A DNA stretch of 64,000 nucleotides from Brucella grignonensis (GTDB taxonomy: Bacteria; Pseudomonadota; Alphaproteobacteria; Rhizobiales; Rhizobiaceae): positions 434,001 through 498,000 of the forward strand of contig NZ_NNRL01000157.1 of assembly GCF_002252505.1 (NCBI RefSeq). The letters are read 5' to 3'. Below are positions 8,939-18,223 of this stretch, one piece after another; position 1 is the stretch's first letter, and each line of letters starts with the position of its first letter. Made by a program: the position numbers and the translations under genes. The notes beneath the pieces were generated by a model. The model saw only the letters and a program-made list of their open reading frames with translations. It was not told the DNA's origin and made no database searches.

Positions 8939-8974
8939 GGAGTTTTTCTCACACGTCGGCGAGAGAAAAACTCC
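8939..8974. repeat. Perfect 12-bp inverted repeat upstream of the FeeM-like gene
   Basis: GGAGTTTTTCTC (8939-8950) pairs exactly with GAGAAAAACTCC (8963-8974) across a 12-base loop. It lies 73 bases upstream of the start codon at 8866, in the promoter or leader region. Confidence 0.85.
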
Positions 8975-9040
8975 TTATCCCACAAAGTTGCGTTCCCAGG
9001 AGGCATAATTCGGGTCATAGCAAAGGTGAATGGCCGCTTA

Positions 9041-9134
9041 TAGCGCATCCCGAAAAATGCAAGACGGTTTCGGACCAGGATACGCGTTAAAAAATGTTTA
9101 GAACGTCGACCTGATTCATCAGATCGACGTTCTA
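9041..9134 (+). repeat. Family A intergenic repeat
   Basis: TAGCGCATCCCGAAAAATGC leads to GACGGTTTCGGACCAGGAT, and it ends with a palindrome of arms AGAACGTCGA/TCGACGTTCT around CCTGATTCATCAGA. Confidence 0.75.
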
Positions 9135-9181
9135 AACAATCATTCTGGCTAAACAGTCACTCTGGTTAGCGCGATGAATAG

Positions 9182-10399
9182 CTAGATCGCATTCGCCAAA
9201 GATTGAAACATATTGATTGTTTCCTCTTTCACTGCCTGACCATCGACATTGTAATTTGCATAAGCCGACGTCTTGACAATCACCACGCGCTTGGCAGGAT
9301 TGACATAGATGAACTGCCCGTAAATCCCGACGCCACAAAAATCGCCTTGAGGTTCCACGGGAATCCACCACTGATAGCCATAACCATAAGCTGTCTTTCC
9401 AGACGGCATTTTCCGTCCAGGCATCAAATAGGGCTCATCGGGCGTTACGGAATCATGCACCCATTGAGCAGGCACAATCTGCTCACCGCGATAATTGCGT
9501 CCTTCATTCATATAGAGCAGCCCGAAGCGGGCATAATCGCGCAGAACAGCGTTCAAGCCACCTGCGGCAACAACCTCCCCTTTTGAATCAGCCAGCCAAT
9601 ATGCATCAGCTTCCGCTCCCAGCTTCGACCAAAGCCGATCTCCGAAATATTGTTGAATCGGTACGCCCGTCGCCCCTTCAAGAACCAGAGCGAGAACCTG
9701 GGTATCGGCAGAAACATATTGATTGACCGTTCCCTGGGGCACCGCATTTTTCAAATGAGCGGTGAAATCAACAACCGAACCTGTCAGCATCTGCACAATA
9801 TAACGCACAATATCGGAATTCAGATCGCCGTAATTCTCGTTGAAACCGACACCTGAGGACATTTGCAAGACGTTTTTGACGGTCACACCCTTGTAGCCCC
9901 CCTCTTTGAGCACCGGCGCATAATGATCAACCGTCTCGTCCAGCTTGATCTGCCCATTCTGAACAGCATTGCCGATCAGGAAGGAAATGAAGGATTTCGA
10001 AAGAGACATTGCAATGGATTGCGTTTTCTCGGTGTTACCCCGCGCATATTCTTCATGGATGATCACACCGTCTTTGAGAACGATAAATCCTGTCGTGTCT
10101 GTCCGTTTTAGGAAATCAGAAAGTTTGTGCGTTTCACCTTTGTAGACATAAGTCTCGGGCAAGGCCCGCTCAGCTTTTGGCAAAGAGCTAACATCATTGG
10201 TATGCGGGATGCGGATTGAAGCGTAACGCTTGTAGAGAGTGCGAAAATTCTCATCAATCACATCAGGTTTAAATACCTGAGCATATTCATAAACGGCCCA
10301 ATACTCATGTATTTTCTTCCAAAATACCGCCGCGCCAACACCAAAAATAATTACAAGACATATAACTAAATATAATAAATAGCGAAAAATCCGCTTCAT
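9182..10399 (-). CDS. Class-C beta-lactamase-family serine hydrolase, membrane-anchored
   Basis: A 405-residue protein with an N-terminal hydrophobic anchor (FRYLLYLVICLVIIFGVGA) and a beta-lactamase/NylB-like esterase domain. The active-site S-x-x-K is in AMSLSKSFISFLIG, the Tyr motif in VNQYVSADTQVLALVLEG, and the late G-rich strand in GVGIYGQFIYVNPAK. Likely a periplasmic esterase, amidase or 6-aminohexanoate-dimer-hydrolase-like enzyme rather than a true beta-lactamase. GGAGGGGG lies just before the ATG at 10399, which decides this start over the in-frame Met at 10450. A monocistronic gene. Confidence 0.85.
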   Translation of the reverse strand: MKRIFRYLLYLVICLVIIFGVGAAVFWKKIHEYWAVYEYAQVFKPDVIDENFRTLYKRYASIRIPHTNDVSSLPKAERALPETYVYKGETHKLSDFLKRTDTTGFIVLKDGVIIHEEYARGNTEKTQSIAMSLSKSFISFLIGNAVQNGQIKLDETVDHYAPVLKEGGYKGVTVKNVLQMSSGVGFNENYGDLNSDIVRYIVQMLTGSVVDFTAHLKNAVPQGTVNQYVSADTQVLALVLEGATGVPIQQYFGDRLWSKLGAEADAYWLADSKGEVVAAGGLNAVLRDYARFGLLYMNEGRNYRGEQIVPAQWVHDSVTPDEPYLMPGRKMPSGKTAYGYGYQWWIPVEPQGDFCGVGIYGQFIYVNPAKRVVIVKTSAYANYNVDGQAVKEETINMFQSLANAI

Positions 10400-10583
10400 T
10401 CCCCCTCCTTTATCAATTTTACTTATAAATAACAAGCTAATTAACTTCACTCTTTAATGATAATTGAATATTTTCAACTTTATTACTGTAAAGAAAATAG
10501 CTAAAATTTGCCAAGATAAAATAGGGTGCATGGCAAGCACATAAATCGCTTTACATGATTGAACGCCTGTTCATTCAAACACC

Positions 10584-10684
10584 ACAGCATCGGCCCAAAA
10601 TCGGTTGAGATTTTGGGAGAGCGCGATGCTTAGTAAATAAGGTAGAGCGACCTTTGTGCGCCCAAGAGGGCGCACGGCGCTCTA
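10584..10684 (-). repeat. Family C intergenic repeat (inverted)
   Basis: Two hairpin modules: CAGCATCGGCCCAAAATC to GATTTTGGG and a TAGAGCGAC-to-GCGCTCTA module with GTGCGCCC/GGGCGCAC arms. It is the reverse orientation of the copies at 37254, 49594 and 50785. Its right edge contains the TAG stop of the minus-strand GGDEF-EAL gene. Confidence 0.75.
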
Positions 10685-12982
10685 TCCGGCGAATGTGCGC
10701 CCACTATCATGAGGCACTACGGCCTTGGCCGAGGAAGTTCGAATTTCTGAGGCAGGAACAGGTTTACCCAAGAGATAACCCTGCACCAGATCGGCACCCG
10801 CCGCCACGCGTATTAGTGCCAGCTGTTCTTCTGTTTCAACGCCCTCAACCGTTACAGCGAGCCCAAGCTCATGGGAGAGCTGCGTCACACCACGCAACAA
10901 CATCAGTGATCGGCGATCGGCGGTGATGTCATGCACAAAAGAACGGTCGACTTTGACCTTAGTCAGCGGCAAGCTGTTGAGATAGCTGAGGCTTGAATAA
11001 CCCGTACCGAAATCGTCAAGCGCAATATTAATCCCTGCATTCTTAAGACGCTGCAGAACCAGTGAAGTCTGATTACGGTCGGCGATGATCGCACTTTCTG
11101 TCACCTCGACCTCAAGTTGCCGGGCGGGAAGGCCTGATTTCTGCAAGGCATTGGCAATATCACGCGTGATATCGCTGTTCTTCAAATCAATTGCCGACAG
11201 ATTGACCGAAACACCGATTCTATCACCCCATGTGCTACAATCTAAGCAGGCTTGCTCAAGCATGAACCGCGTGATTTGCGAGATAATTCCGATTTCTTCT
11301 GCCAGTGGAATGAATTCAGCCGGAGGCACATGCCCAAGCTCCGAATGCTCCCATCGCGCCAGCGCTTCATAGGCCACAACGCGCAATGACTGCGCGCTGA
11401 CAATCGGCTGATAAACAACCTTTATCTCTCGGTTTTCGATTGCCAGACGCAGATCGGCTTTCAATTTCTGCCGCCCGCGATATTTGGTATCCATGGCACT
11501 TACAAAAAGCGCCCATTGTTGACCCTCTTCACCCTTGGCTTCATACAGCGCCAGATCGGCACTCATATGCATGCTGCCAACGTCGCTTTTCTCTATGGTC
11601 TCAATGGCAACACCTGCACTGATCTCGATGTGAATCTGATCACCGTTAAGATCGTAGACACCACTCGCCACTGAAATAACGTGGTCCATGATTGAGACAA
11701 TTTCATCATGGCCGCGAAGGTTGAAGACAAAAATAACGAACTCGTCACCGCCAAATCGTGAGGCAACATAGCGTTGCGGGTCAAGCGAGTTGAGCCTCTC
11801 AGCAAACAGCCGCAGGAATACATCGCCAACGTGATGGCCAAGCGTATCGTTGACATGCTTGAAATGGTTGATGTCTATGACGATCAGGGCAGCAAGCGTG
11901 TCGGGCTTCTGGTGTGTCCGCAGCGAGCGCACCATCGTTTCGAAGTAGTTTCGGTTCGGCAGTCCGGTCAAACCGTCAAAACGCGCCATATGCTGAATGC
12001 GCGCTTCGGACTCGACCCTTTGCGTCACATCTTCGAACATCAAAACAACGCCTGCATTGGATGTCTGGTTACCGATACACTCAATGTAACGATCATCTGC
12101 CAGTTGCAGAATGTCGCGCGCTTTGCGCCCCGACAACAAGTCCTGCATGCGGGTTCGGATGTTGATCAGATCATCGTGCGGAAACAGGCCCTGCTTGGCA
12201 CAATAACGTAATAAGACCTCCAACCTGCGGCCACGCAATTTGGTGTGCTCAGCGATCTTCAGCAACGCCTTAGTTTTGTGATTTATAACGGCAATACGCT
12301 GCTGCGCATCGAACATCAGCAAGCCTTGCGGCATGTTGTTGAGCGCGGCATCGAAACGTCCTGCCACAATGGACAATCGCCGTTTGCCCATCACCGCTGC
12401 AAACAGAAATTCGCGAAGGCCGTTGGCCATTTGAATATTGGACAAAAAGTACGGAATTAGCAGCAGGCCAATGACAACATGAAAGGGCGTCCCCGCGAGG
12501 ATCAAGCCAGCTAGAACCGGAATCAGCGTACAAGCGGACATCAGGACCACGGCTTTCGCTGAGGCGTAATTGCGTCCAACAATCGACACGACCGATGCGA
12601 GCAAAATAGTCAGGCTTGCGAGTTCGGCGAAGGAATCACGCAAAACATAGCTTGAGAAAAAGCAGAGCATTCCAAGCGTCGTACAGACCAAGGATGCGCC
12701 GATTAGATAGCGTGCTTCCCATTTATCTAAATCCGCATGGGACAGACTGCCAAGCTTCGCCTGATCAAATTTATGCATGTCATAGAGGCGACCAAGCGCC
12801 ACAACTGTAAAAATGCTGGCAAATCCTATAAAGCGCCAGTCAGCCGTTTTTACATAGATGACGACACACGCCACAACATGGGCGAGCAAACCAAACCATA
12901 ATGTCGTGCGATTGCCGTAAAGCGCACGCAGAAACGAGAGCCGCACATCGGCAGGTATCTCAGGTTGAAGGCTTCGCCACAT
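10682..12982 (-). CDS. Membrane-bound GGDEF-EAL cyclic-di-GMP enzyme
   Basis: A 766-residue protein: a multi-helix membrane sensor region (about residues 25-180), a PAS-like domain (FDAALNNMPQGLLMFDAQQR), an intact GGDEF motif (SRFGGDEFVIF, about residue 411) and an EAL domain (EALARW, about 539; DDFGTGYSSLSYL; late VEGVET). Both catalytic signatures look complete, so it could act as diguanylate cyclase, c-di-GMP phosphodiesterase or both. The start is uncertain: the ATG at 12982 gives a family-like N-terminus and has AGGGG 13 bases upstream, while an in-frame ATG at 13081 has no ribosome-binding site. The stop codon TAG falls in a family C repeat. Confidence 0.88.
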   Translation of the reverse strand: MWRSLQPEIPADVRLSFLRALYGNRTTLWFGLLAHVVACVVIYVKTADWRFIGFASIFTVVALGRLYDMHKFDQAKLGSLSHADLDKWEARYLIGASLVCTTLGMLCFFSSYVLRDSFAELASLTILLASVVSIVGRNYASAKAVVLMSACTLIPVLAGLILAGTPFHVVIGLLLIPYFLSNIQMANGLREFLFAAVMGKRRLSIVAGRFDAALNNMPQGLLMFDAQQRIAVINHKTKALLKIAEHTKLRGRRLEVLLRYCAKQGLFPHDDLINIRTRMQDLLSGRKARDILQLADDRYIECIGNQTSNAGVVLMFEDVTQRVESEARIQHMARFDGLTGLPNRNYFETMVRSLRTHQKPDTLAALIVIDINHFKHVNDTLGHHVGDVFLRLFAERLNSLDPQRYVASRFGGDEFVIFVFNLRGHDEIVSIMDHVISVASGVYDLNGDQIHIEISAGVAIETIEKSDVGSMHMSADLALYEAKGEEGQQWALFVSAMDTKYRGRQKLKADLRLAIENREIKVVYQPIVSAQSLRVVAYEALARWEHSELGHVPPAEFIPLAEEIGIISQITRFMLEQACLDCSTWGDRIGVSVNLSAIDLKNSDITRDIANALQKSGLPARQLEVEVTESAIIADRNQTSLVLQRLKNAGINIALDDFGTGYSSLSYLNSLPLTKVKVDRSFVHDITADRRSLMLLRGVTQLSHELGLAVTVEGVETEEQLALIRVAAGADLVQGYLLGKPVPASEIRTSSAKAVVPHDSGRTFAG

Positions 12983-13373
12983 CTCGTTGATTGTACCCCT
13001 TTCATGGGGGGTAATATGCCACCAATCACTTAAAAATACCTTTCGTAAAACTAAACCACAAGCTGTTATTGCAACCACCATAAGATGTAATCAGGTTATT
13101 ATTAAGCAAATAACGATCGGCACAACTCGGTAGCAATAATACAACTTTAAGATATCAGAGCGCAGCCTTCAGTTTATTTAAAATGCGCCAAAACCTATGC
13201 GCTGACGAGATTTCAGCGACTATCATAAAGTCAAAGTCCACCGCAACGACACAGCATAACTGAGTACAATGTCATTCTAGACGCTTCTTTTAGTGAAAAA
13301 CCCAGTTCAAAGATTAAACTGCGGGGAAACTACCTGTAGATAGCCACTTATCACTGAATGACGGTATGAGTCG
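12983..13373. other. Intergenic region upstream of the GGDEF-EAL gene
   Basis: No convincing gene. AT-rich stretches near 13085-13200 are suitable for the promoter of the minus-strand GGDEF-EAL gene. I see no repeat family member or strong hairpin here. Confidence 0.5.
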
Positions 13374-14123
13374 TCAAATATGATGGCCGCCATCAACTGT
13401 AATCACAGATCCGGTCATGTAACGGCTGGCATCCGACGCCAGCATCAGGACAATACCGTCAAGATCCTGCATTTCCCCAAGGCGCCGCATTGGATTGCGT
13501 CCTTTGAAATATTGACCAGCGGGACCAGCAAGCTGGCTTTCATTGATTCGCGTCGGAAACCATCCCGGAGCAATGGCATTGACCCGAATATCATGCGCTG
13601 CCCATTCGAGTGCTAAAGCACGAGTCATTTGTGTCACACAGGCTTTGGACATAGCATAGGCAGCAGCCCCCTTCTGAGGCCTTTCAGCAAGAATACTGGT
13701 CGTGTTGACGATCACTCCACTCTGGTTTCGGCCGATCATTCGGCGTGCCATTTCCTGCGCGGTAAAAAAAGAACCACCAACATTCACGTCGAAGATATGT
13801 TCAAGCATATCGCGGGTCGTATCAAGCGCCCGCGCCACGTGAGCGACACCCGCATTATTGAACAAAACGTTGATCGGACCCAGACGCTCCTCCGCGTTAT
13901 CGAAAGCGGTTTTGATTTCATCGGGATTGGTCACATCGGCCATGAGTTCCAGCACTTCTCCGCCCGAGGGGCAGAATATTGCGCCTTCGTGGCTGCGTGA
14001 TATCGAGATAACACGCGCTCCATGGCGTGCCAGCACGCGCACCATATGCAAGCCCAAACCGGAAGAGCCTCCAGTCACGGCAATCACCTTGCCTGTGACA
14101 GAGAAAATCTGATCGTCAGTCAT
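13374..14123 (-). CDS. SDR-family NAD(P)-dependent oxidoreductase
   Basis: A 249-residue classical short-chain dehydrogenase. The cofactor motif TGGSSGLGLHMV is near the N-terminus, NNAGVAHV follows, the catalytic Ser is in VNTTSILAERP and the Y-x3-K is in YAMSKACVTQMTRAL. The C-terminus MTGSVITVDGGHHI is typical. Similar to gluconate 5-dehydrogenase and 3-oxoacyl-ACP reductase-like enzymes; the substrate is not readable. I chose the ATG at 14123 because a GGGGGGC stretch lies just upstream; an in-frame ATG at 14186 has its purine-rich box directly abutting the start codon, which is too close. Confidence 0.88.
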   Translation of the reverse strand: MTDDQIFSVTGKVIAVTGGSSGLGLHMVRVLARHGARVISISRSHEGAIFCPSGGEVLELMADVTNPDEIKTAFDNAEERLGPINVLFNNAGVAHVARALDTTRDMLEHIFDVNVGGSFFTAQEMARRMIGRNQSGVIVNTTSILAERPQKGAAAYAMSKACVTQMTRALALEWAAHDIRVNAIAPGWFPTRINESQLAGPAGQYFKGRNPMRRLGEMQDLDGIVLMLASDASRYMTGSVITVDGGHHI

Positions 14124-14230
14124 TTGCCCCCCGACTGCGAATTTCCTTTGTATATCTAGTGCAACATCACTTTTATGTGAAGCCATCCTCCAGAAATATC
14201 ACCAGATCAATTGAGCAAGCAGAAGACGCC

Positions 14231-14334
14231 TAGAGCGTGTCTCTCAAAAGAGGGACCCGGCTTTTGGATAAATACACATGCAAAAACAAAGACTTAAATC
14301 GCATCGCGTGGACATGGTAAAACGATGTTTTGAG
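14231..14334 (+). repeat. Degenerate family A-like repeat
   Basis: TAGAGCGTGTCTCTCAAAAG, then CCGGCTTTTGGATAA, ACATGCAAAAACAAAGACTT and GCATCGCGTGGACATGGTAAAACGATG. It shares the order of motifs with family A but is diverged. Confidence 0.5.
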
Positions 14335-14419
14335 GCTGCGATAAGCTTCGTGATTGCGCATGACTACACGTCGCTCTACAAACAGCGTAAGGACGCCATT
14401 CGTTGGATTTCAATCGACC

Positions 14420-15184
14420 ATGCCAAAATCTATACGCCCCCTCATCGCCGTACCGACTGATGTAAAGCCTTTTGAAAATTACACATGGCACGCAGCACCA
14501 GCACAATATCTCGCAGCCGCAATCGATGTAGCTGAGGTCACGCCTCTTCTCGTGCCAAGCTTTGGCGAGAAAATGGATACCGATACGATCTTGGACGGCG
14601 TGGATGGTCTCCTCGTCACCGGTTCAAAGTCGAACGTCAATCCGGAACTTTATGGTGTCGAGCCGAGTGCTGCCTTCGAGCCATATGATAATGCACGCGA
14701 TGCAACATCCTTGCCGCTGCTCCGTGCAGCAATTGAAAAAGGCGTCCCAGTCTTGGCGATCTGCCGCGGCCTGCAGGAATTAAACGTCGCCTTGGGTGGC
14801 ACGCTGGCCACCGAAATCCAGGAACTCGAAGGGCGGATGGATCATCGCGCACCGGTGTCTGATAATCAGGCCGAACGTTTTGCTATCCAACATCCGGTAA
14901 AGATCGCGCCAAACTCCTGCCTCGCAGAAATTCTGAAATCCGACAGCGTGGAAGTCAACTCTGTCCATCGTCAGGCGATTGACCAACTGGCTCCAGCACT
15001 AGAGATTGAAGCAACGGCCGAAGACGGTACGATCGAAGCCGTATCTGTGAAAAATGCTAAAGGCTTTATTGTAGGTGTGCAGTGGCACCCGGAATACTGG
15101 GTGAAGACTGACGGCCCATCGCAGAAAATATTCGAAGCCTTTGGCGAAGCCGTGCGCGCGCACAAGGCGCAGCGCACGACCTGA
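14420..15184 (+). CDS. Class-I glutamine amidotransferase, gamma-glutamyl-GABA hydrolase family
   Basis: A 254-residue peptidase C26 family protein. The nucleophile elbow AICRGLQELNVALGG carries the catalytic Cys (about residue 116), and VQWHPEYW supplies the His-x-Glu of the triad near the C-terminus. DGLLVTGSKSNVNPELYG is the usual oxyanion-side loop. Relatives such as PuuD cleave gamma-glutamyl-gamma-aminobutyrate in putrescine degradation; no other puu gene is adjacent, so the substrate is open. The start at 14420 fits the family N-terminus (RPLIAVPTD) but lacks a clear ribosome-binding site; the frame is open back to 14354. Confidence 0.85.
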   Translation: MPKSIRPLIAVPTDVKPFENYTWHAAPAQYLAAAIDVAEVTPLLVPSFGEKMDTDTILDGVDGLLVTGSKSNVNPELYGVEPSAAFEPYDNARDATSLPLLRAAIEKGVPVLAICRGLQELNVALGGTLATEIQELEGRMDHRAPVSDNQAERFAIQHPVKIAPNSCLAEILKSDSVEVNSVHRQAIDQLAPALEIEATAEDGTIEAVSVKNAKGFIVGVQWHPEYWVKTDGPSQKIFEAFGEAVRAHKAQRTT

Positions 15185-15226
15185 AATCAGAGCGCCAGTT
15201 TCAACGAATGAAGCTGACGCTTTATC

Positions 15227-16195
15227 TTACTTTTTCTTGACGTGAATGGTTTCCGGTACAGGCGTTAGTGCTTCGCCCTTATCGAACCATGAAATCAGAT
15301 TGTCGATGACGAGATCGGCCATGCCCTGACGGGTTTTCTCGGATGCCGAACCAATATGCGGAAGCAATACCGTATTGGGCGCATCAAGCAGCGCCTGTGG
15401 CACATTCGGCTCATCGGCAAAGACATCAAGTCCAGCGGCAGCAATCGTGCCATTGATCAAAGCCGTTGCAAGCGCATCTTCATCAACAACCGAACCCCGA
15501 CCGATATTGATCAGAACGCCTTCCGAACCGAGTGCTTTCAGCACTTCCGCATTGATTGCCTTGGCAGTCTCAGCACCACCCGGCGCTACCAGAATGAGCG
15601 TATCGACCGCTTGTGCGAGTTCAAGCAGGCTTGGATAATAATCATAAGTCACATCATCGGCTTTGCGACGATTGTGATAGGCAATCGGCAGACCAAAAGC
15701 TTCAATGCGATGTGCGACAGCCTTGCCAATGCGTCCAAGCCCAAAAATACCAACCGTGCGACCCCGCAACGAGAGTTTGGAAAGCGGATAGCGGCCTTCT
15801 TTCACCCAGTTTCCTGCGCGGAGAAACTCTTGCGATTTTGACAATTCGCGGACAGTATCGATCAGCAAACCAATCGTCGTGTCGGCAACTTCTTCGGTCA
15901 GCACGTCCGGCGTGTTCGTAACCATAACACTCTTGGTCGCAGCATGTTTTGCATCGACTGCGTCATAACCGACGCCAAAATTGCCGATGATCTCGAGATT
16001 TGGCAGCGCATTGATCAACGCGGCATTGACCGTCGACATGCTTGCAACGCCTTTGACGTCTCCTGCCCAGCTTGCCTCCACCAAGGCGGCATCACCCTTA
16101 GGAATGCGTTTGACCTTGAACTCACCCGAAAGCCTCTGCACGGCATAATCGTTGAAATTACCGAGCACCAGAATGGTCGCTTCACGTTGGGTCAT
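15227..16195 (-). CDS. D-2-hydroxyacid dehydrogenase (glyoxylate/hydroxypyruvate reductase-like)
   Basis: A 322-residue NAD(P)-dependent enzyme of the D-isomer-specific 2-hydroxyacid dehydrogenase family. The Rossmann motif is GIFGLGRIGKAVAHRIEAFG, and the catalytic triad is Arg in INIGRGSVVDE, Glu in LDVFADEPNVP and His in LLPHIGSASEKTRQGM. Probably reduces glyoxylate, hydroxypyruvate or a related 2-keto acid. The start at 16195 is supported by AAGGAAG about eight bases upstream. A LacI regulator starts 66 bases past its 5' end on the same strand, which hints at local control of a hydroxyacid or sugar pathway. Confidence 0.88.
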   Translation of the reverse strand: MTQREATILVLGNFNDYAVQRLSGEFKVKRIPKGDAALVEASWAGDVKGVASMSTVNAALINALPNLEIIGNFGVGYDAVDAKHAATKSVMVTNTPDVLTEEVADTTIGLLIDTVRELSKSQEFLRAGNWVKEGRYPLSKLSLRGRTVGIFGLGRIGKAVAHRIEAFGLPIAYHNRRKADDVTYDYYPSLLELAQAVDTLILVAPGGAETAKAINAEVLKALGSEGVLINIGRGSVVDEDALATALINGTIAAAGLDVFADEPNVPQALLDAPNTVLLPHIGSASEKTRQGMADLVIDNLISWFDKGEALTPVPETIHVKKK

Positions 16196-16261
16196 GGCAG
16201 CTTCCTTATGTTCAAGCAAAATTCATCGGACCAGAGAACCCGGTCCGGTTATCAAGGATAA

Positions 16262-17281
16262 TCAAACGTGTTTGGGCTTGGAAGTCGATTGCCGGATGTG
16301 TAGTTCCGGTTTGATAAGTTCCTGGTTTGACGAAACCTCAACCCCGTTCAGCTGATCAAGAAGCGCGCGCGCAGCCCGACGACCAACTTCGCGCTGACCA
16401 TTCCAGACTGTCGTGAGCGCAGGCGTTGCAATCGCTGCTTCTTCGAGATCGTCATAACCGGTGACAGAAATATCTTCACCCGGCACAAGGCCTGCCCGTG
16501 AAATACCGTTCATCAGACCGATGGCAGTCAGATCGTTCCAGCAAACAGCGGCGGTTGGCTTGTCTTTTAATGCCAGAAATTGCGGCGCGACTTCAAAGCC
16601 GCCCTGCTTGGTACGCGGACCTGAAATGCGCCATTCCGGGTTCACCAGAAGTCCGGCCTTATCCATAGCCTGCACATAACCGCGATAACGATCGCGGCCT
16701 GTCGAGGTCTGGTCCGTACCACCAATCATGGCAATCCGTGTATGGCCCAGCGAAATAAGATGATTGGTCGCAAGTCCGATACCATAGGCATCGTCGCCAC
16801 GGAAAACGGGCGCATGAACGCCTTCGACGCTGCGTGCAATCAACACGACCGGGAGACCATTATCTTCAGCAAGCTGAATATCTTCCGCCGGCGTGCCAAT
16901 GGCTGGTGACATGATCACGCCATCCGCACCAAGCTGCAGCAGCGTATCCATAAAGGTGCGCTGCTTTTCCAGCTGATCGTAATGGTTGGACAGAATGAAG
17001 GTCTGACGCGAACGATCAAGCTCCGTTTCAATCGACCGCAAAATCTCGGCAAAAAACGGATTCATAATGTCATGCACAACAACGCCTACAATCCCGGAAC
17101 GGGATGTACGCAGGCTCGCCGCTCTTCGGTTATAAATATAACCGATGGTGCGGGCATGTTCCTTGATCTTTTCGCGTGTCTGATCAGCGACAAGCGGACT
17201 GTCGCGCAATGCCAGCGAAACGGTGGCCGTTGAAACACCAAGCGCGTCTGCGATGGTCGAAAGCTTGATTTTCTGAGCCAA
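16262..17281 (-). CDS. LacI-family transcriptional regulator
   Basis: A 339-residue repressor. The N-terminal helix-turn-helix and hinge (LSTIADALGVSTATVSLAL) leads into a periplasmic-binding-protein-like effector domain (SGIVGVVVHDIMNPFFAEIL; late SVTGYDDLEEAAIATPALT). It should bind a palindromic operator and a sugar-type ligand. The start is TTG at 17281 because GGGGAGG lies four bases upstream and the HTH begins at once; the in-frame ATG at 17338 would add an unrelated leader. The 2-hydroxyacid dehydrogenase directly downstream is a candidate target or co-transcribed gene. Confidence 0.88.
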   Translation of the reverse strand: MAQKIKLSTIADALGVSTATVSLALRDSPLVADQTREKIKEHARTIGYIYNRRAASLRTSRSGIVGVVVHDIMNPFFAEILRSIETELDRSRQTFILSNHYDQLEKQRTFMDTLLQLGADGVIMSPAIGTPAEDIQLAEDNGLPVVLIARSVEGVHAPVFRGDDAYGIGLATNHLISLGHTRIAMIGGTDQTSTGRDRYRGYVQAMDKAGLLVNPEWRISGPRTKQGGFEVAPQFLALKDKPTAAVCWNDLTAIGLMNGISRAGLVPGEDISVTGYDDLEEAAIATPALTTVWNGQREVGRRAARALLDQLNGVEVSSNQELIKPELHIRQSTSKPKHV

Positions 17282-17429
17282 GTCGCCTCCCCGAAATGGT
17301 CTTGCCACAGTCGAAACAGGATGGCATCGGCCAGACAATCAGAGGAGCGGCCATCCCATCTTGCAGATGGTTATGCCATTGCAATCATTGAATTGAAAGT
17401 TTTTTCAGTGCGTCTTAGCGACCATGCAC

Positions 17430-17921
17430 CTATTCCACATCATCGTCATCAACAACTTCCTTGTCCAACTCGTCGACAAGACGTGCCGCACCGCGCACTG
17501 CAAGATTGCTTTCCATGCGTCCGAGCATCTTCAGGAAAGCCTTACGTTCTTTCTTGTCGAGGCCTTTCAACATGTCCTTTTCCGTCTTGCGAATGGACTT
17601 TTCGATAACCTTGATTGCTTCGATCCCCTGCGGCGTCAGATAGACATGTGACTGACGCTGATCCGTTTCCGAGGCTCGCTTGACGACAAAGCCCTGGCTT
17701 TGCAGGCGCGTGATGGTTTTGGTGATAGTCGGAGGGCGAACACCCAGCCGCTGGGCCAAAACGCCCGGAGGCAAACCATCTTCCGAGGCAAGTTGCAGCA
17801 TAACCGCATCCTGACCAGCATAGAGTCCAAGCTCCAGAAGACGTGTTGCCAACACAGTGCGTGTCAGACGCGCTACAGATTGCAGCCGGTACAGCATGAC
17901 CGCCTTATTGTCCTTACTCAT
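17430..17921 (-). CDS. MarR-family transcriptional regulator
   Basis: A 163-residue winged-helix protein: an N-terminal dimerisation helix, a DNA-recognition region with GVLAQRLGVRPPTITKTITR and the wing (KRASETDQRQSHVYLTPQG), and an acidic tail ending DDDDVE. MarR proteins repress genes for stress or aromatic compound handling and often their own promoter. The start at 17921 has GAGGTGG just upstream; the frame is open to 18149 but that part is AT-rich leader. Divergent from the creatininase-family gene at 18224 across a roughly 300-bp gap with palindromes that could be its operators. Confidence 0.88.
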   Translation of the reverse strand: MSKDNKAVMLYRLQSVARLTRTVLATRLLELGLYAGQDAVMLQLASEDGLPPGVLAQRLGVRPPTITKTITRLQSQGFVVKRASETDQRQSHVYLTPQGIEAIKVIEKSIRKTEKDMLKGLDKKERKAFLKMLGRMESNLAVRGAARLVDELDKEVVDDDDVE

Positions 17922-18223
17922 CGCCACCTCGCCCTTGTTGCGACTTTGGATTGTCGCTGGATCGACATTGTCACACATATTTATAAAGTAAAATATTGTC
18001 TGACTTATGAAATAACAAACATGCATCCAGTAAATATGACTGTAGTTATCAATTTGGTAAAAATCGTATGATGGCAGAATGGCTGCACACTCTTGTGCAA
18101 CTTGCGATTTTGACTGCCCACATCGATGAAACTCTTCTCGATCTAACAAAGTAAGGGCTTAGCTTGCGGTTGCAGCTCACTGGCGTTAGGCTTCGATTTT
18201 AGATGAAATAGAATGAGGGAAAC
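17922..18223. other. Divergent regulatory gap between marR-type gene and creatininase-family gene
   Basis: No gene. It contains an AT-rich imperfect palindrome ATATTTATAAAGTAAAATAT at 17977-17996 near the expected marR promoter, and TGCACACTCTTGTGCA at 18084-18099. These are candidate MarR operators; binding is inferred from position only. Confidence 0.5.
18084..18099. promoter_or_regulatory. Candidate operator palindrome TGCACA-N4-TGTGCA
   Basis: Perfect 6-bp arms with a four-base spacer lie between the divergent MarR gene (start 17921) and the creatininase-family gene (start 18224). Spacing and symmetry suit a dimeric winged-helix repressor. Confidence 0.4.

Larger units (their letters stand above)
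8867..9181. other. Intergenic region upstream of the FeeM-like gene
   Basis: No gene seen. It contains a perfect inverted repeat at 8939-8974 and a family A repeat at 9041-9134. The remaining sequence should carry the promoter of the minus-strand gene starting at 8866. Confidence 0.65.

Noticed and set aside
9182-10399. Beta-lactamase as antibiotic-resistance gene
   Set aside because: The SxxK and Tyr motifs and anchor fit esterase/NylB-like serine hydrolases at least as well; no basis for resistance.
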